DNA of 64,000 bases, taken from contig JAFRSH010000036.1 in the NCBI GenBank assembly GCA_017427685.1, positions 1 through 64,000 of the forward strand, read 5' to 3'. Source of the stretch: Lachnospiraceae bacterium (lineage in GTDB: Bacteria > Bacillota > Clostridia > Lachnospirales > Lachnospiraceae). Shown here piece after piece: positions 8,250 through 16,997 of this stretch. A program made the translations under genes and the position numbers. Under the pieces are notes generated by a model that was given only the letters and a program-made list of their open reading frames with translations, was not told the DNA's origin and did no database searches. Position 1 is the first letter of the stretch, and each line of letters begins with the position of its first letter.

Positions 8250-8462
8250 ATGATGCCTCTTATCTATGCGGAAAAAGAGGAGCCTCTGATCATCAAAAAG
8301 GTCGGTGGCAGCCCCGAGGTAAAGAAACATCTTGAAAATCTTGGCTTCAACGTCGGCGGCGAGGTGAGCATTGTGAGCGCACTCGGAGAAAACCTGATAG
8401 TGAAGGTCAAGGAAAGCAGGGTGGCTGTCAGCGAGGAACTGGCACGAAAGATCATGGTGTGA
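8250..8462 (+). CDS. feoA: FeoA-domain protein 1 (ferrous iron uptake)
   Basis: A 70-residue SH3-like FeoA protein, first gene of the feo operon, behind AGGAGG; two adjacent ATGs are possible starts. FeoA helps FeoB in Fe2+ uptake from the cytoplasmic side. The pattern HLENLGFNVGGEVSIVSALGENLIVKVKESRVAVSEELARKI is the usual FeoA beta-barrel order. The TTAGC palindromes just upstream point to iron- or manganese-dependent repression. Confidence 0.9.
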   Translation: MMPLIYAEKEEPLIIKKVGGSPEVKKHLENLGFNVGGEVSIVSALGENLIVKVKESRVAVSEELARKIMV

Positions 8463-8504
8463 AAGCCGAAACAGGCATTTGATGATAAAACTGAGGAGGT
8501 TCTT

Positions 8505-8732
8505 ATGAAAACACTAAGAGATGTGAAGATCGGTGAGAAAGCGAAGGTCGTCAAGCTTCATGGTGAAGGCGCGGTAAAACGCAGGATCATGGACATGGGC
8601 ATTACAAAGGGCACCGATGTTTATGTGCGCAAGGTTGCACCGCTCGGCGATCCGATCGAGATCACAGTCAGAAACTATGAATTGTCGCTGCGCAAGGCAG
8701 ATGCCGAAATGGTAGAGGTGGAGGAAGTATAA
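8505..8732 (+). CDS. feoA: FeoA-domain protein 2
   Basis: A second 75-residue FeoA domain behind GAGGAGG. Family features include MDMGITKGTDVYVRKVAPLGDPIEITVRNYELSLRK, the canonical C-terminal half. Its stop TAA shares one base with the ATG of feoB (TAATG), indicating translational coupling. Two separate feoA genes before feoB are common in Clostridia and may form a heteromeric accessory pair. Confidence 0.92.
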   Translation: MKTLRDVKIGEKAKVVKLHGEGAVKRRIMDMGITKGTDVYVRKVAPLGDPIEITVRNYELSLRKADAEMVEVEEV

Positions 8733-11134
8733 TGAGCACACGAATAGCACTTGCAGGAAATCCGAACAGTGGAAAAACGACGTTGTTCAACGCACTTACC
8801 GGCTCAAACCAATTCGTCGGAAACTGGCCGGGAGTAACTGTTGAGAAGAAGGAAGGAAAGCTGAAGAAACACGAGGATGTCACGATCACCGACCTTCCCG
8901 GAATATACTCGCTGTCCCCGTACACACTCGAGGAAGTTGTTGCGAGAAACTATCTGATCGGAGAGCGTCCCGACGCGATCCTCAACATAATCGACGGAAC
9001 GAATCTTGAGAGAAATCTCTATCTGACGACCCAGCTCGCAGAGCTCGGGATCCCCGTGGTAGTGGCCATCAACATGATGGATATCGTAAAGAAGAACGGT
9101 GACCGCATCGACACCGCCGAGCTGTCCAAGCGACTTGGGTGCAAAGTCATGGAGATCTCGGCGCTTAGGGGTGACGGTATCATGGCTGCCGCCGAGGAAG
9201 CAATTAGGGCTGCACAGAGCAAGAAGCCCGTTCCGCTTCACACCTTCTCGGGTCCCGTCGAGCATGCGATCGCTCATATCGAGGAAGCAGTCGTTCACAA
9301 CCTTCCCGAGGAGCAGCAGCGCTGGTACGCCATCAAGATCTTCGAACGCGATGACAAGGTCCTCGAGAAGCTGAAGCTTTCGGACGATGTGCTCAGTCAC
9401 ATCGAAGCCGACATTTCGGCCGCCGAGAAAGAACTCGACGACGATTCCGAGAGTATCATCACCAACGAGCGCTACGTTTATATCGCCGAGGTGATCAAAT
9501 CCTGTTACAAAAAGAAGAATGCCGGATCGCTTTCGAGATCCGACAAGATCGATAAAGTCGTTACCAACAGGTGGCTCGGTCTCCCGATCTTTGCGGCGAT
9601 CATGTTCCTTGTTTACTGGATCGCGATGGTCGGCGTCGGCGCACCTGCCACGGACTGGGCGAACGACGGGCTTTTCGGCGACAGCTGGCACCTGTTCGGC
9701 ATTGACGACGGCTATGAGGAGATCGCTGAAGAGTACGCCGGTGCAGCTGCCATTGTTGATGGCTTTGACGCCTATGTGGAAGAAAACGGGGTAGAACCCA
9801 TGACCGGGTTCACATATGCGTCGGAAGACGAAGAAACACTTGAGATAACGGAAGAAACTGCCAGCCTCGAAGACTACGCCGAGGCAAAGGCGATCGTTGA
9901 TAAATACGGCGACGAACCGGATCCGGCTGACTACGGCGTTTGGGTACCGGGTATCCCCGCTCTCATCGAAACGGGGCTTGATGCGGCGGAATGTGCGGAC
10001 TGGCTCAAGGGTCTCATACTTGACGGTATCGTTGCCGGTGTCGGCGCGGTACTCGGATTCGTTCCGCAGATGCTCGTGCTCTTCCTCATGCTCGCATTCC
10101 TTGAGGCGTGCGGATACATGGCACGTATCGCATTCGTGCTCGACAGGGTGTTCAGAAAGTTCGGCCTTTCGGGCAAGTCGTTCATCCCGATGCTGATCGG
10201 CGTCGGCTGCGGCGTACCCGGTATCATGGCGAGCCGTACGATCGAGAACGAGCGCGACAGGCGTATGACGATCATGACCACAACATTTATCCCTTGCGGT
10301 GCGAAGGTTCCTTTCATCGCCATGATCGCAGGCGCGATCTTCGGAGGCTCCGCATGGGTATCGACTTCAGCTTACTTTATCGGTATGGCGGCGATCGTCA
10401 TTTCCGGTATCATGCTCAAGAAGACTAAGATGTTCGCAGGAGATCCCGCTCCTTTCGTAATGGAGCTGCCCGCTTACCATCTGCCCACTCTCGGCAATGT
10501 CCTCAGGTCCATGTGGGAGAGGGGCTGGTCCTTCATCAAGAAGGCCGGAACCATCATCCTTCTTTCGACCATCGTTGTTTGGTTCACTTCGTTCTTCGGC
10601 TTCGCGGAAGACGGATTCCGTATGCTTGCGGAGGATGAGCTTGAGTTATCGATCCTTGCAAAGATCGGAAACGGTATAGCATGGATCTTCGCACCTCTCG
10701 GATGGGGCAACTGGCAGGCAGCCGTTGCTTCGATCACAGGACTTGTTGCTAAGGAGAATATCGTCGGAACGATGGGCATCCTTTACGGCGGCGGAGAGCT
10801 GACCGCATGGCAGTCGCTTTCGGCAGCGTTCACCGGCATCACCGGATTCTCGTTCCTTGTGTTCAACCTGCTGTGCGCACCCTGCTTCGCAGCTATCGGT
10901 GCGATCAAGCGAGAGATGAACAATCGCAAGTGGACATGGTTCGCGATCCTTTACCAGTGCGGTTTCGCATATGTGATAGCACTGATGATCAACCAGTTCG
11001 GCGGCGCGTTTACCGGCGACCTGAACATCGTCGGCCTGATATTCGCCGTTGCCGCGCTCGGATGCATTATCTACATGCTCTTCTTTAAGAAGTATAAGGA
11101 AGCGGACAAGCTTAAGATATCGATAACCTCTTAA
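8732..11134 (+). CDS. feoB: FeoB ferrous iron transporter with acidic loop insert
   Basis: An 800-residue Fe2+ transporter. The N-terminal G domain has G1 GNPNSGKTT, G3 DLPGIYSLSP and G4 NMMD, followed by the GDI helical domain. The membrane part holds the gate motifs GVGCGVPGI and TFIPCGAKVPF, each with a conserved cysteine. After the first membrane helix there is an Asp/Glu-rich insert of roughly 90-100 residues (about 9706-9960) where typical FeoB has a short loop; topology places it outside the cell, where it could gather Fe2+ or shield the entrance. The operon ends at the terminator at 11170. Confidence 0.95.
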   Translation: MSTRIALAGNPNSGKTTLFNALTGSNQFVGNWPGVTVEKKEGKLKKHEDVTITDLPGIYSLSPYTLEEVVARNYLIGERPDAILNIIDGTNLERNLYLTTQLAELGIPVVVAINMMDIVKKNGDRIDTAELSKRLGCKVMEISALRGDGIMAAAEEAIRAAQSKKPVPLHTFSGPVEHAIAHIEEAVVHNLPEEQQRWYAIKIFERDDKVLEKLKLSDDVLSHIEADISAAEKELDDDSESIITNERYVYIAEVIKSCYKKKNAGSLSRSDKIDKVVTNRWLGLPIFAAIMFLVYWIAMVGVGAPATDWANDGLFGDSWHLFGIDDGYEEIAEEYAGAAAIVDGFDAYVEENGVEPMTGFTYASEDEETLEITEETASLEDYAEAKAIVDKYGDEPDPADYGVWVPGIPALIETGLDAAECADWLKGLILDGIVAGVGAVLGFVPQMLVLFLMLAFLEACGYMARIAFVLDRVFRKFGLSGKSFIPMLIGVGCGVPGIMASRTIENERDRRMTIMTTTFIPCGAKVPFIAMIAGAIFGGSAWVSTSAYFIGMAAIVISGIMLKKTKMFAGDPAPFVMELPAYHLPTLGNVLRSMWERGWSFIKKAGTIILLSTIVVWFTSFFGFAEDGFRMLAEDELELSILAKIGNGIAWIFAPLGWGNWQAAVASITGLVAKENIVGTMGILYGGGELTAWQSLSAAFTGITGFSFLVFNLLCAPCFAAIGAIKREMNNRKWTWFAILYQCGFAYVIALMINQFGGAFTGDLNIVGLIFAVAALGCIIYMLFFKKYKEADKLKISITS

Positions 11135-11169
11135 TAAATAGTGATAGATCATTCGCACATCGAAAGGGT

Positions 11170-11197
11170 CGACGGCTTACTCTGCCGTCGGCTTTTT
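11170..11197 (+). terminator. Terminator after feoB
   Basis: Seven-bp stem CGACGGC/GCCGTCG with a 7-nt loop, followed by GCTTTTT. It separates the feo and queuosine operons. Confidence 0.85.
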
Positions 11198-11212
11198 CAC
11201 GCGATAAAACAC

Positions 11213-11240
11213 TTGACTAATCGGGTAATGCGTATATAAT
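11213..11240 (+). promoter_or_regulatory. Promoter of queT-queF
   Basis: TTGACT (11213-11218), 16-bp spacer, TATAAT (11235-11240). The transcript would begin near 11247, just before the riboswitch. Confidence 0.75.
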
Positions 11241-11260
11241 CCTAAATGTACTTTAAGTAC

Positions 11261-11303
11261 CGACAGTTCGTTTGTACCATCCTGTCGTTAAACAAAACCA
11301 GGA
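11261..11303 (+). ncRNA. preQ1-I riboswitch aptamer
   Basis: Stem P1 is CGACAG (11261-11266) with CTGTCG (11282-11287). The loop contains TTCG and ACCATC, and the 3' tail TTAAACAAAACCAGGA (11288-11303) closely resembles the A-rich tail of known preQ1-I aptamers (UUAACAAAACAAGG type). The CAGG of the tail can pair with the C-rich 3' part of the loop to make the H-type pseudoknot. A terminator follows at 11334-11370 and the genes are queT and queF, so preQ1 binding most likely ends transcription early. Confidence 0.82.
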
Positions 11304-11333
11304 CTACCGATTTCTGTATTATGCCTTTTGTTT

Positions 11334-11370
11334 CAGTAGCTTGCGTTTTGGATGGCTACTGAATTTTTTT
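11334..11370 (+). terminator. Riboswitch expression platform terminator
   Basis: CAGTAGC (11334-11340) pairs with GCTACTG (11355-11361), followed by AA and seven Ts. It lies between the preQ1 aptamer and the queT start at 11387, as expected for a transcriptional OFF switch. Confidence 0.85.
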
Positions 11371-11386
11371 ATCGGAGTATCTCAAA

Positions 11387-12097
11387 ATGCCCAACGAATT
11401 ATTATTTGTCATCACTGTGCTTGTGTACCTCGGGAGTGTGCTCGTGCTTTACAAGCTGTTCGGAAAGAACGGACTTTTCGCGTTTGCTATCTTCGGCACA
11501 CTGCTCGGAAACATCGCGGTCTGCAAGTGCATCGACCTCTTTGGGATGTCGACGACCGCCGGGAACGTGCTTTACGCCTCGACCTTCCTTGTTACAGACA
11601 TCCTTTCCGAGAAGTACGGCAAGAAGGAAGCGCAGAAAGCGGTCATGTACAGCTTCTCAATCATGTTGCTGTGGCTTTTCGGCTCGCAGCTGATCCTGCT
11701 CTTTGACCCGAACGAAAGCGACTACATCAACGAGAGCCTTAAGGTTGTCTTCGGACTCGTTCCGAGGATCACGATCGCGAGCCTGGTCGGATTCGTATGC
11801 AGCCAGAATATCGACGTCCTGCTCTACCACTTCATCTGGAAGAAGACGGGCAATTCGAAGTCCGGACTGTGGTTGCGTAACAACCTCAGCACCCTCACAA
11901 GCCAGGCCATCGACACGGTGCTCTTCACGACACTTGCGTTCCTCGGAACATACCCCACCGATGTTTTCTTCAGCATCATGATCACGACGTATCTGTTCAA
12001 AGCGGTGGTAGCGCTTATAGACACGCCTTTCATTTACCTGGCGAGACTCATCGAACCACGCAAACACTCGGAAACCGGGAACAGGAAAGGAGATTGA
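11387..12097 (+). CDS. queT: Queuosine precursor transporter (VUT/YhhQ family)
   Basis: A 236-residue membrane protein with about six helices, of the VUT family that imports queuosine precursors such as preQ0 or preQ1. Family features include [19 protein letters not shown], the [16 protein letters not shown] segment after the helix with [16 protein letters not shown], and [21 protein letters not shown]. It lies 17 bp after the riboswitch terminator and one base before queF, so uptake and reduction of the precursor are controlled together. I use queT for role; yhhQ is the E. coli name. Precursor choice (preQ0 or preQ1) is not readable, though queF next door favours preQ0. Confidence 0.88.
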   Translation: MPNELLFVITVLVYLGSVLVLYKLFGKNGLFAFAIFGTLLGNIAVCKCIDLFGMSTTAGNVLYASTFLVTDILSEKYGKKEAQKAVMYSFSIMLLWLFGSQLILLFDPNESDYINESLKVVFGLVPRITIASLVGFVCSQNIDVLLYHFIWKKTGNSKSGLWLRNNLSTLTSQAIDTVLFTTLAFLGTYPTDVFFSIMITTYLFKAVVALIDTPFIYLARLIEPRKHSETGNRKGD

Positions 12098-12098
12098 C

Positions 12099-12587
12099 AT
12101 GTCAGACAGAAAAGATGAAGGTTTAAAGAACCTCGGCAGCAAGGAGACCAGTTACCCCAAGGATTACGACCCCTCAGTGCTTGAGACGTTTGTGAACAAG
12201 CACCCCGAAAACGATTATTTCGTAAAGTTTAACTGCCCCGAATTCACCAGCCTGTGCCCCATCACGGGACAGCCCGATTTCGCGACGATCTACATCTCGT
12301 ACGTCCCCGATGTGAAGATGGTCGAGAGTAAGTCCTTAAAGCTCTACCTCTTCTCGTTCCGCAATCACGGTAGCTTCCACGAGGACTGTGTGAACATCAT
12401 CATGAAGGACCTTATTAAGGCCATGGACCCCAAGTATATTGAGGTCACGGGCAAATTCCTTCCGCGCGGAGGCCTCTCGATCGATCCGTACTGCAACTAC
12501 GGCCGCCCCGGAACCAAGTGGGAAGACGTAGCATGGGACCGCATGTCGCACCATGACATGTACCCCGAAAAAGTAGACAACAGGTAA
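12099..12587 (+). CDS. queF: QueF, NADPH-dependent preQ0 reductase
   Basis: A 162-residue unimodular QueF, the length of the Bacillus type. It reduces the nitrile of preQ0 to the amine preQ1 in tRNA queuosine synthesis. The nucleophilic cysteine is expected in [36 protein letters not shown] is the signature substrate/NADPH segment, and [14 protein letters not shown] closes the T-fold. AAAGGAG overlaps the end of queT. No queC, queD or queE is present here, so the cell may salvage preQ0 through QueT rather than make it, unless those genes lie elsewhere. Confidence 0.95.
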   Translation: MSDRKDEGLKNLGSKETSYPKDYDPSVLETFVNKHPENDYFVKFNCPEFTSLCPITGQPDFATIYISYVPDVKMVESKSLKLYLFSFRNHGSFHEDCVNIIMKDLIKAMDPKYIEVTGKFLPRGGLSIDPYCNYGRPGTKWEDVAWDRMSHHDMYPEKVDNR

Positions 12588-12591
12588 ATTA

Positions 12592-12638
12592 CAGCCGCTT
12601 TTCTCTGAATGGGAGAGGCGGCTGAACTGTTTATTTTG
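12592..12638 (+). terminator. Terminator after queF
   Basis: CAGCCGC (12592-12598) and GCGGCTG (12618-12624) form the stem, with TCTC/GAGA pairing inside the loop, followed by a moderately T-rich stretch. Confidence 0.65.
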
Positions 12639-12651
12639 CTCACGTTATCAT

Positions 12652-12680
12652 ATGACATTTTAGGTAAAAAGGGTTATAAT
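12652..12680 (+). promoter_or_regulatory. Promoter of nfeD-floA
   Basis: ATGACA (12652-12657), 17-bp spacer, TATAAT (12675-12680). Transcription would start near 12687, shortly before the AAAGGAG at 12701. Confidence 0.65.
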
Positions 12681-12713
12681 CATGTTACAAACAGCCACAG
12701 AAAGGAGCCAAAC

Positions 12714-13199
12714 ATGGAAGCTATTCAGATTTTGGGCATAATCGTTCTTGTTATCGGCGTAGTTCTGATCGGAGTCGAGTTTTATCTGCCCGGTTTCGGG
12801 TTCCCGGGAATCAGCGGTATCATCTGTGCGCTGGCGGGAATCTTTCTTGCAGGAAGAGACACTTCCGAAAGGATCCTCATCGGAGCGATCACGATCGTGG
12901 TGGTGGCGATCATGCTGGTTATAAGTATGTTCCTGTTCAAGTCGAAGAAAGTAAAGTCACCTATCAAGCTGGACACCGATCTTCCCGGCAAGAATCTCTT
13001 TATCGAAGAGAATGACGCTAAGCATCTTGTGGGAAAGAAAGGTGTGGCTCTCACGGACCTCAAGCCTTCGGGCAAGGGCGAATTTGATTCGGTCAAGCTT
13101 GACATCCTCTCGGAGGGGGCGTTCATCAAAAAGGGCGCTGACATAAGCGTTTCCGAGATTAAAAACAACAAGGTTTTTGTTGTGGAAGTGAATAAGTAA
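12714..13199 (+). CDS. NfeD-family membrane protein
   Basis: The ORF opens at 12609, but AAAGGAG (12701-12707) and the promoter fix the start at ATG 12714, giving 161 residues. Two or three N-terminal helices (LGIIVLVIGVVLIGVEFYLPGFG is the NfeD hallmark start; then TIVVVAIMLVISMFLF) are followed by an OB-fold-like cytoplasmic domain with LVGKKGVALTDLKPSGK and an ISV-KNNKVFVVEV ending. It lies 27 bp upstream of floA; NfeD and flotillin-like proteins are paired in most Firmicutes and act together in membrane microdomains. Confidence 0.88.
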   Translation: MEAIQILGIIVLVIGVVLIGVEFYLPGFGFPGISGIICALAGIFLAGRDTSERILIGAITIVVVAIMLVISMFLFKSKKVKSPIKLDTDLPGKNLFIEENDAKHLVGKKGVALTDLKPSGKGEFDSVKLDILSEGAFIKKGADISVSEIKNNKVFVVEVNK

Positions 13200-13226
13200 T
13201 CTAATGTATTAAGAGGAGGATTGGGT

Positions 13227-14195
13227 ATGGATACTACTGTATTGATCATTGTCGGATTGGTAATCATAGCACTTTTGGTATTCTTTTCGGTTGTTCCGGT
13301 CGGGATGTGGATCTCGGCTGTTGCGAGCGGCGTCAGGATCGGAATCTTCTCACTTGTCGGAATGAAGATCCGTCGCGTCAGACCCGCCAAGATCGTGAGA
13401 CCCATGATCAAGGCTACCAAGGCCGGTATCAAGGTCAGGACAAACGAACTCGAGGCGCATCTGCTTGCGGGCGGTAACGTGGACAGCGTTGTAAACGCAC
13501 TGATCGCAGCCGAGAGAGCAGGCATGAACCTTACATTTGAGCAGGCTTCGGCGATCGACCTTGCGGGTCGTGACGTTTTTGAAGCCGTTAAGATGAGCGT
13601 TACTCCCAAGGTTATCGAGACACCTCAGATCTCGGCGGTTGCCAAGGACGGAATCGAGCTTCTCGTTAAGGCACGTGTTACCGTCAGGACAAACATCAAC
13701 CAGCTCATCGGTGGTGCCGGTGAAGCAACTGTTCTCGCCAGAGTAGGTGAAGGCATCGTCACAACAGTAGGTTCGGCACAGACACACAGCGCGGTTCTTG
13801 AGAACCCCGACGACATCTCAAAGGTAGTTCTTGAGAAAGGACTTGATTCAGGTACCGCTTATGAGATCATCTCCATCGATATCGCAGACATCGATATCGG
13901 AAGGAATATCGGAGCTAACCTCCAGAGCCTTCAGGCCGAGGCTAACACCAAGATCGCTCAGGCTAAGGCAGAAGAGAGAAGAGCAATGGCAGTCGCTCTC
14001 GAGCAGGAGATGAGAGCCGAAGTCGTTAAGGCAGAGTCTGAGGTACCCAAGGCCATGGCCGAGGCACTCAGGACCGGTAATATAGGCGTTCTTGACTACT
14101 ACAAGCTCCAGAATATCCAGGCTGACACCAAGATGAAAAAGGATATCGGAAACGGTGTGACCGGATACGTTGAGATCAAGAAAGACAAAGAGTAA
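13227..14195 (+). CDS. floA: FloA flotillin-like protein
   Basis: 322 residues from ATG 13227, chosen because GAGGAGG (13213-13219) is seven bases upstream; the ORF opens at 13221. An N-terminal hairpin ([24 protein letters not shown]) anchors the protein, followed by the SPFH-like domain ([39 protein letters not shown]) and an Ala/Glu-rich coiled coil with [23 protein letters not shown]. Length and order match FloA (YqfA). It scaffolds membrane microdomains with its NfeD partner just upstream. A strong terminator follows. Confidence 0.94.
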   Translation: MDTTVLIIVGLVIIALLVFFSVVPVGMWISAVASGVRIGIFSLVGMKIRRVRPAKIVRPMIKATKAGIKVRTNELEAHLLAGGNVDSVVNALIAAERAGMNLTFEQASAIDLAGRDVFEAVKMSVTPKVIETPQISAVAKDGIELLVKARVTVRTNINQLIGGAGEATVLARVGEGIVTTVGSAQTHSAVLENPDDISKVVLEKGLDSGTAYEIISIDIADIDIGRNIGANLQSLQAEANTKIAQAKAEERRAMAVALEQEMRAEVVKAESEVPKAMAEALRTGNIGVLDYYKLQNIQADTKMKKDIGNGVTGYVEIKKDKE

Positions 14196-14214
14196 ACAAA
14201 CACCCGCGGTAAAG

Positions 14215-14248
14215 CAGGGATGGGACGTAAAATCCCATCCCTGTTTTT
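14215..14248 (+). terminator. Terminator after floA
   Basis: A perfect 11-bp stem CAGGGATGGGA/TCCCATCCCTG around a 7-nt loop, followed by five Ts. Confidence 0.92.
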
Positions 14249-14432
14249 GTGCGATAAACGAAGGCCGTCTGTTGCAAGCTTGCTCGATTAATTCTATGCA
14301 AATTCTGAACTTTGAAGCAAATAATATAGAAATAACGAATCAGGAACAAAAAATGAGATGCAAAACGTCTCAAGACAAGATATAATAGAATTCGACGTAC
14401 TAAAAAGTTACGTATAGACAAAGAGGTGCGGA

Positions 14433-15140
14433 ATGATACATTTTGACCATTTGAAGTTGTCGGAAGACATTCTTCGGGCGCTTGCCCAGCTCGAGATAGA
14501 ATACGTTTTTCAACCGATCTTCGAAAAGGACAAGAAGACAGTTTTTGCCTGGGAAGCCCTGATGCGTCCAAAGGGGATCACTGTTACGGAGCTTATCGAG
14601 AACTATCTTGATTCCGACAGGCTTCACGTGATCGAAGTTGCGACGTTCTTCGGAGCCATGCAGGCTTATTTCATGCGAGGTTATGAGGAGAAGGTTGCGA
14701 TCAATTCTTTCCCTTCGGACTGCATGGAGCCTGAAGAGGCCGAGGTTTTCTGGGAATATTTCGGTGAGGACATCCGCGGAAGAATGATCATCGAACTTCT
14801 TGAGTACCCGTTCTTCTCCCCGAAGCATTGGGAAGAGAAGAGCACCTCTGTCAGAAGAATGAACAATTTCTTTTCACTTGATGACTACGGCACCGGCATC
14901 AACGACATGGACAAGGTCGATCTGATGAAGCCCGACATCGTCAAGCTTGACAGGTCGCTCATCTCGTTTGTCGACACCGACCCCGAGAAGCAGGAGTACT
15001 GCAGGAAGTGCATTGAAGCGCTTCACAAGAAGGGAGTCAAGGTGGTTGCCGAAGGCATCGAGAGGGAAGAAGAGTTTGATCTTATGGTCGCTCTCGGAGC
15101 CGATCTTTTCCAGGGGTATTATCTCGGCAGACCTGCCTGA
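14433..15140 (+). CDS. EAL-domain c-di-GMP phosphodiesterase
   Basis: A 235-residue stand-alone EAL domain behind GAGGTG. The signature is EALMR, followed by AINSFPSDC (metal-binding Asn), IELLEYP, LDDYGTGIND (paired Asp), VKLDRSL (Lys), VVAEGIE (Glu) and FQGYYLGRP. All metal and base positions known for active EAL enzymes appear present, so hydrolysis of cyclic di-GMP is likely. No sensor domain or membrane segment is attached. It precedes a rhomboid gene by 36 bp. Two more c-di-GMP-related proteins are in the window (HD-GYP at 19259, EAL at 63391). Confidence 0.88.
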   Translation: MIHFDHLKLSEDILRALAQLEIEYVFQPIFEKDKKTVFAWEALMRPKGITVTELIENYLDSDRLHVIEVATFFGAMQAYFMRGYEEKVAINSFPSDCMEPEEAEVFWEYFGEDIRGRMIIELLEYPFFSPKHWEEKSTSVRRMNNFFSLDDYGTGINDMDKVDLMKPDIVKLDRSLISFVDTDPEKQEYCRKCIEALHKKGVKVVAEGIEREEEFDLMVALGADLFQGYYLGRPA

Positions 15141-15176
15141 GGGTGAGTACAACCGGCTAGTCCGAGTGAGGAGCAG

Positions 15177-15740
15177 ATGTTTAATTACAGAAAAATACCG
15201 TTTGTCACGATCGGCATCGTACTGCTGAACGTTTTGGGATTTGTCATTGAGCTTTCGCTCGGCGAGGACTACATGGCTGCCCGGTTCGGGATGTACGAGG
15301 GCGCGCTCCGGGACGGAGAGTGGCTCAGACTGATCGTGAGTTCGTTCATCCATTTCGGGATCATGCATTTCGGAAGCAACATGATCTGTCTCGTCTTCTT
15401 CGGGATGAGCTTCGAGAAAGCGATCGGACCGTTAAAGTACCTTGTGATCTATATCGCCGGGATCATCGGGTCGGGTGTGATGATAAACTTTATCGGCGGT
15501 GCGGACGGCATTCACGCCGGCGCGAGCGGAGCGATATGGGCGCTTATGGGCGCAACGCTTATACTCACGATCCGACGTCACCAAAACCCGATCTACGTCG
15601 GGCGAGGTATCATCTTCAACCTGATCTACAGCTTCAGCGCGGGTATCAGCTGGCAGGGACATGTCGGCGGAGGCTTGGCAGGCGCACTTGTTGCACTGCT
15701 CATTATAAGGGAACCAAAGGAGTATCATAATGACTTTTGA
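15177..15740 (+). CDS. Rhomboid intramembrane serine protease
   Basis: A 187-residue protein of six membrane helices. The catalytic serine lies in GASGAIWALMGA, the histidine in WQGHVGGGLAGAL, and HFGSNMICLVFFG gives the conserved His-x-x-x-Asn of helix 2. Rhomboids cut transmembrane segments of membrane proteins. GAGGAG sits just before ATG 15177. It overlaps the next gene by 11 bases, suggesting coupled translation with the flavin reductase-like protein, though no functional link is known. Confidence 0.9.
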   Translation: MFNYRKIPFVTIGIVLLNVLGFVIELSLGEDYMAARFGMYEGALRDGEWLRLIVSSFIHFGIMHFGSNMICLVFFGMSFEKAIGPLKYLVIYIAGIIGSGVMINFIGGADGIHAGASGAIWALMGATLILTIRRHQNPIYVGRGIIFNLIYSFSAGISWQGHVGGGLAGALVALLIIREPKEYHNDF

Positions 15741-16203
15741 AACAGATATCTTCAGCCAATTTGACAAGAAGTGGGCGCTGCTCACCGCAGGCAACAAGGA
15801 CAGCTTCAACACCATGACCATTAGCTGGGGTGGTCTCGGAACACTCTGGGGCAAGCCTGTTTCCACCGTTTATGTGAGAACCTCACGCCTCACGCATGAT
15901 TTCATGGACCGCGAGGATTATTACACAGTGAGCTTCTTCCCGGAGCAGTACAAGAAACAGCTCGGTGTTCTCGGCTCGAAGTCGGGCCGCGACATGGACA
16001 AGATGAAAGACTCCGGCCTCACCCCGAAGTTCATCGAGAACTCCGTGACCTTTGAGGAGGCTGAAATAACGCTGGTCTGCAAGAAGCTTTTCATACAGCC
16101 TCTTGAGGTGGAGCGCATCCCCGCGGACATCAGGAACGCCCTTTACTCCAAGGACGCACCTCACGATATGTACATTGGCGAGGTTATTGGGATAGAAAAG
16201 TAA
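15730..16203 (+). CDS. Flavin reductase-like FMN-binding protein
   Basis: A 157-residue protein of the flavin reductase-like (FMN-binding split barrel) family. The start WALLTAGNKDSFNTMTISWGGLGTLWGKP is the family hallmark, with SWGG contacting FMN, followed by VYVRTSRLTHDFMDREDYYTVSFF. Members of this small class are often annotated as flavodoxin or flavin reductase and lack a defined partner. It begins within the last codons of the rhomboid gene. Confidence 0.85.
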   Translation: MTFETDIFSQFDKKWALLTAGNKDSFNTMTISWGGLGTLWGKPVSTVYVRTSRLTHDFMDREDYYTVSFFPEQYKKQLGVLGSKSGRDMDKMKDSGLTPKFIENSVTFEEAEITLVCKKLFIQPLEVERIPADIRNALYSKDAPHDMYIGEVIGIEK

Positions 16204-16277
16204 GACTTCTTAATCTGGTCATATAAAAAACACAGAAACTGAACATTTTTATATAGCCAAAATAAGTGTATTCTCCG

Positions 16278-16308
16278 GAGCAGATGTTAACAAAGCATCT
16301 GCTCTTTC
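16278..16308 (+). terminator. Terminator after flavin reductase gene
   Basis: Perfect 9-bp stem GAGCAGATG/CATCTGCTC with a 9-nt loop and a short TTTC tail. It lies 48 bp upstream of the ECF gene, so it could also act as an attenuator for it. Confidence 0.65.
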
Positions 16309-16355
16309 GTACGATAAGAATAATTCGATAAAATCTGAGAGAAGAGGTAATAGGT

Positions 16356-16913
16356 ATGAGTAATAACACAGCAAAAGCAACTGCAGGATCATACACAGGG
16401 AAAACGGCCACGGTGCGACTCGTTGTCACGGCACTTTTCATGGGACTCACGATCGTGTTCAGCATGAGCCATTTGAGCATCCCGGTTCCGGGCGGACACC
16501 TTTATCTCTGCGATATGTTCATCGCTCTCGGAGCGATCCTGCTTAATCCCCTGGAGGCGTTCGCGGTAGGCGGTCTCGGCTCGTTCTTCGGAGACATGCT
16601 CTTTTATCCGACACCCATGTTCGTATCTCTTGTGACTCACGGACTTCAGGCTGTTGCGATCTCCCTTATCGCGCATCACACATTTAAGCATCATCCCAAG
16701 GTTGCGTCGGGTATCGGCGTCACGGTAGGTGCGGTGATCATGGTTGTCGGCTACACGCTCGGCAAGGGACTTGTCTACAGCACATGGGAAGCCGCTTATC
16801 TTAAGCTTCCCTACGAGATAGCACAGGGTGTTCTCGGAGCCGTGCTCGGCATGGTACTCTGCTGGGTAGTCGGAGTTCGCAAGATGTTCAACAAGCTCCT
16901 CAACAATGCGTAA
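16356..16913 (+). CDS. ECF transporter S component
   Basis: A 185-residue protein of five or six helices: VRLVVTALFMGLTIVFSMSHLSIPVPGGHLYLCDMFIALGAILLNPLEAFAVGGLGSFFGD. This arrangement (helix 1 with an Ala-x-x-x-Ala-type patch, a P-GG-H loop, then a Pro/Gly-rich second segment) is typical of vitamin-binding S components. It would work with shared EcfA/EcfA'/EcfT, which are not in the window. No riboswitch was recognised upstream, so the vitamin is unknown. A Lys/His-rich cytoplasmic loop (HHTFKHHPK) follows helix 4. Confidence 0.8.
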   Translation: MSNNTAKATAGSYTGKTATVRLVVTALFMGLTIVFSMSHLSIPVPGGHLYLCDMFIALGAILLNPLEAFAVGGLGSFFGDMLFYPTPMFVSLVTHGLQAVAISLIAHHTFKHHPKVASGIGVTVGAVIMVVGYTLGKGLVYSTWEAAYLKLPYEIAQGVLGAVLGMVLCWVVGVRKMFNKLLNNA

Positions 16914-16920
16914 GAGATTC

Positions 16921-16949
16921 TTGATATACAGGGAGTAAAGGGTTACAAT
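16921..16949 (+). promoter_or_regulatory. Promoter of DUF436 gene
   Basis: TTGATA (16921-16926), 17-bp spacer, TACAAT (16944-16949). Confidence 0.65.
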
Positions 16950-16997
16950 ACATGGGAAGTTTCAGATATGTATTCTCCGGAAAGAAGGTCTTACGTA

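Noticed and set aside
8804..9691. Long minus-strand ORF of 295 codons inside feoB
   Set aside because: It is the antisense shadow of the clearly real FeoB G-domain; no start signal or family pattern.
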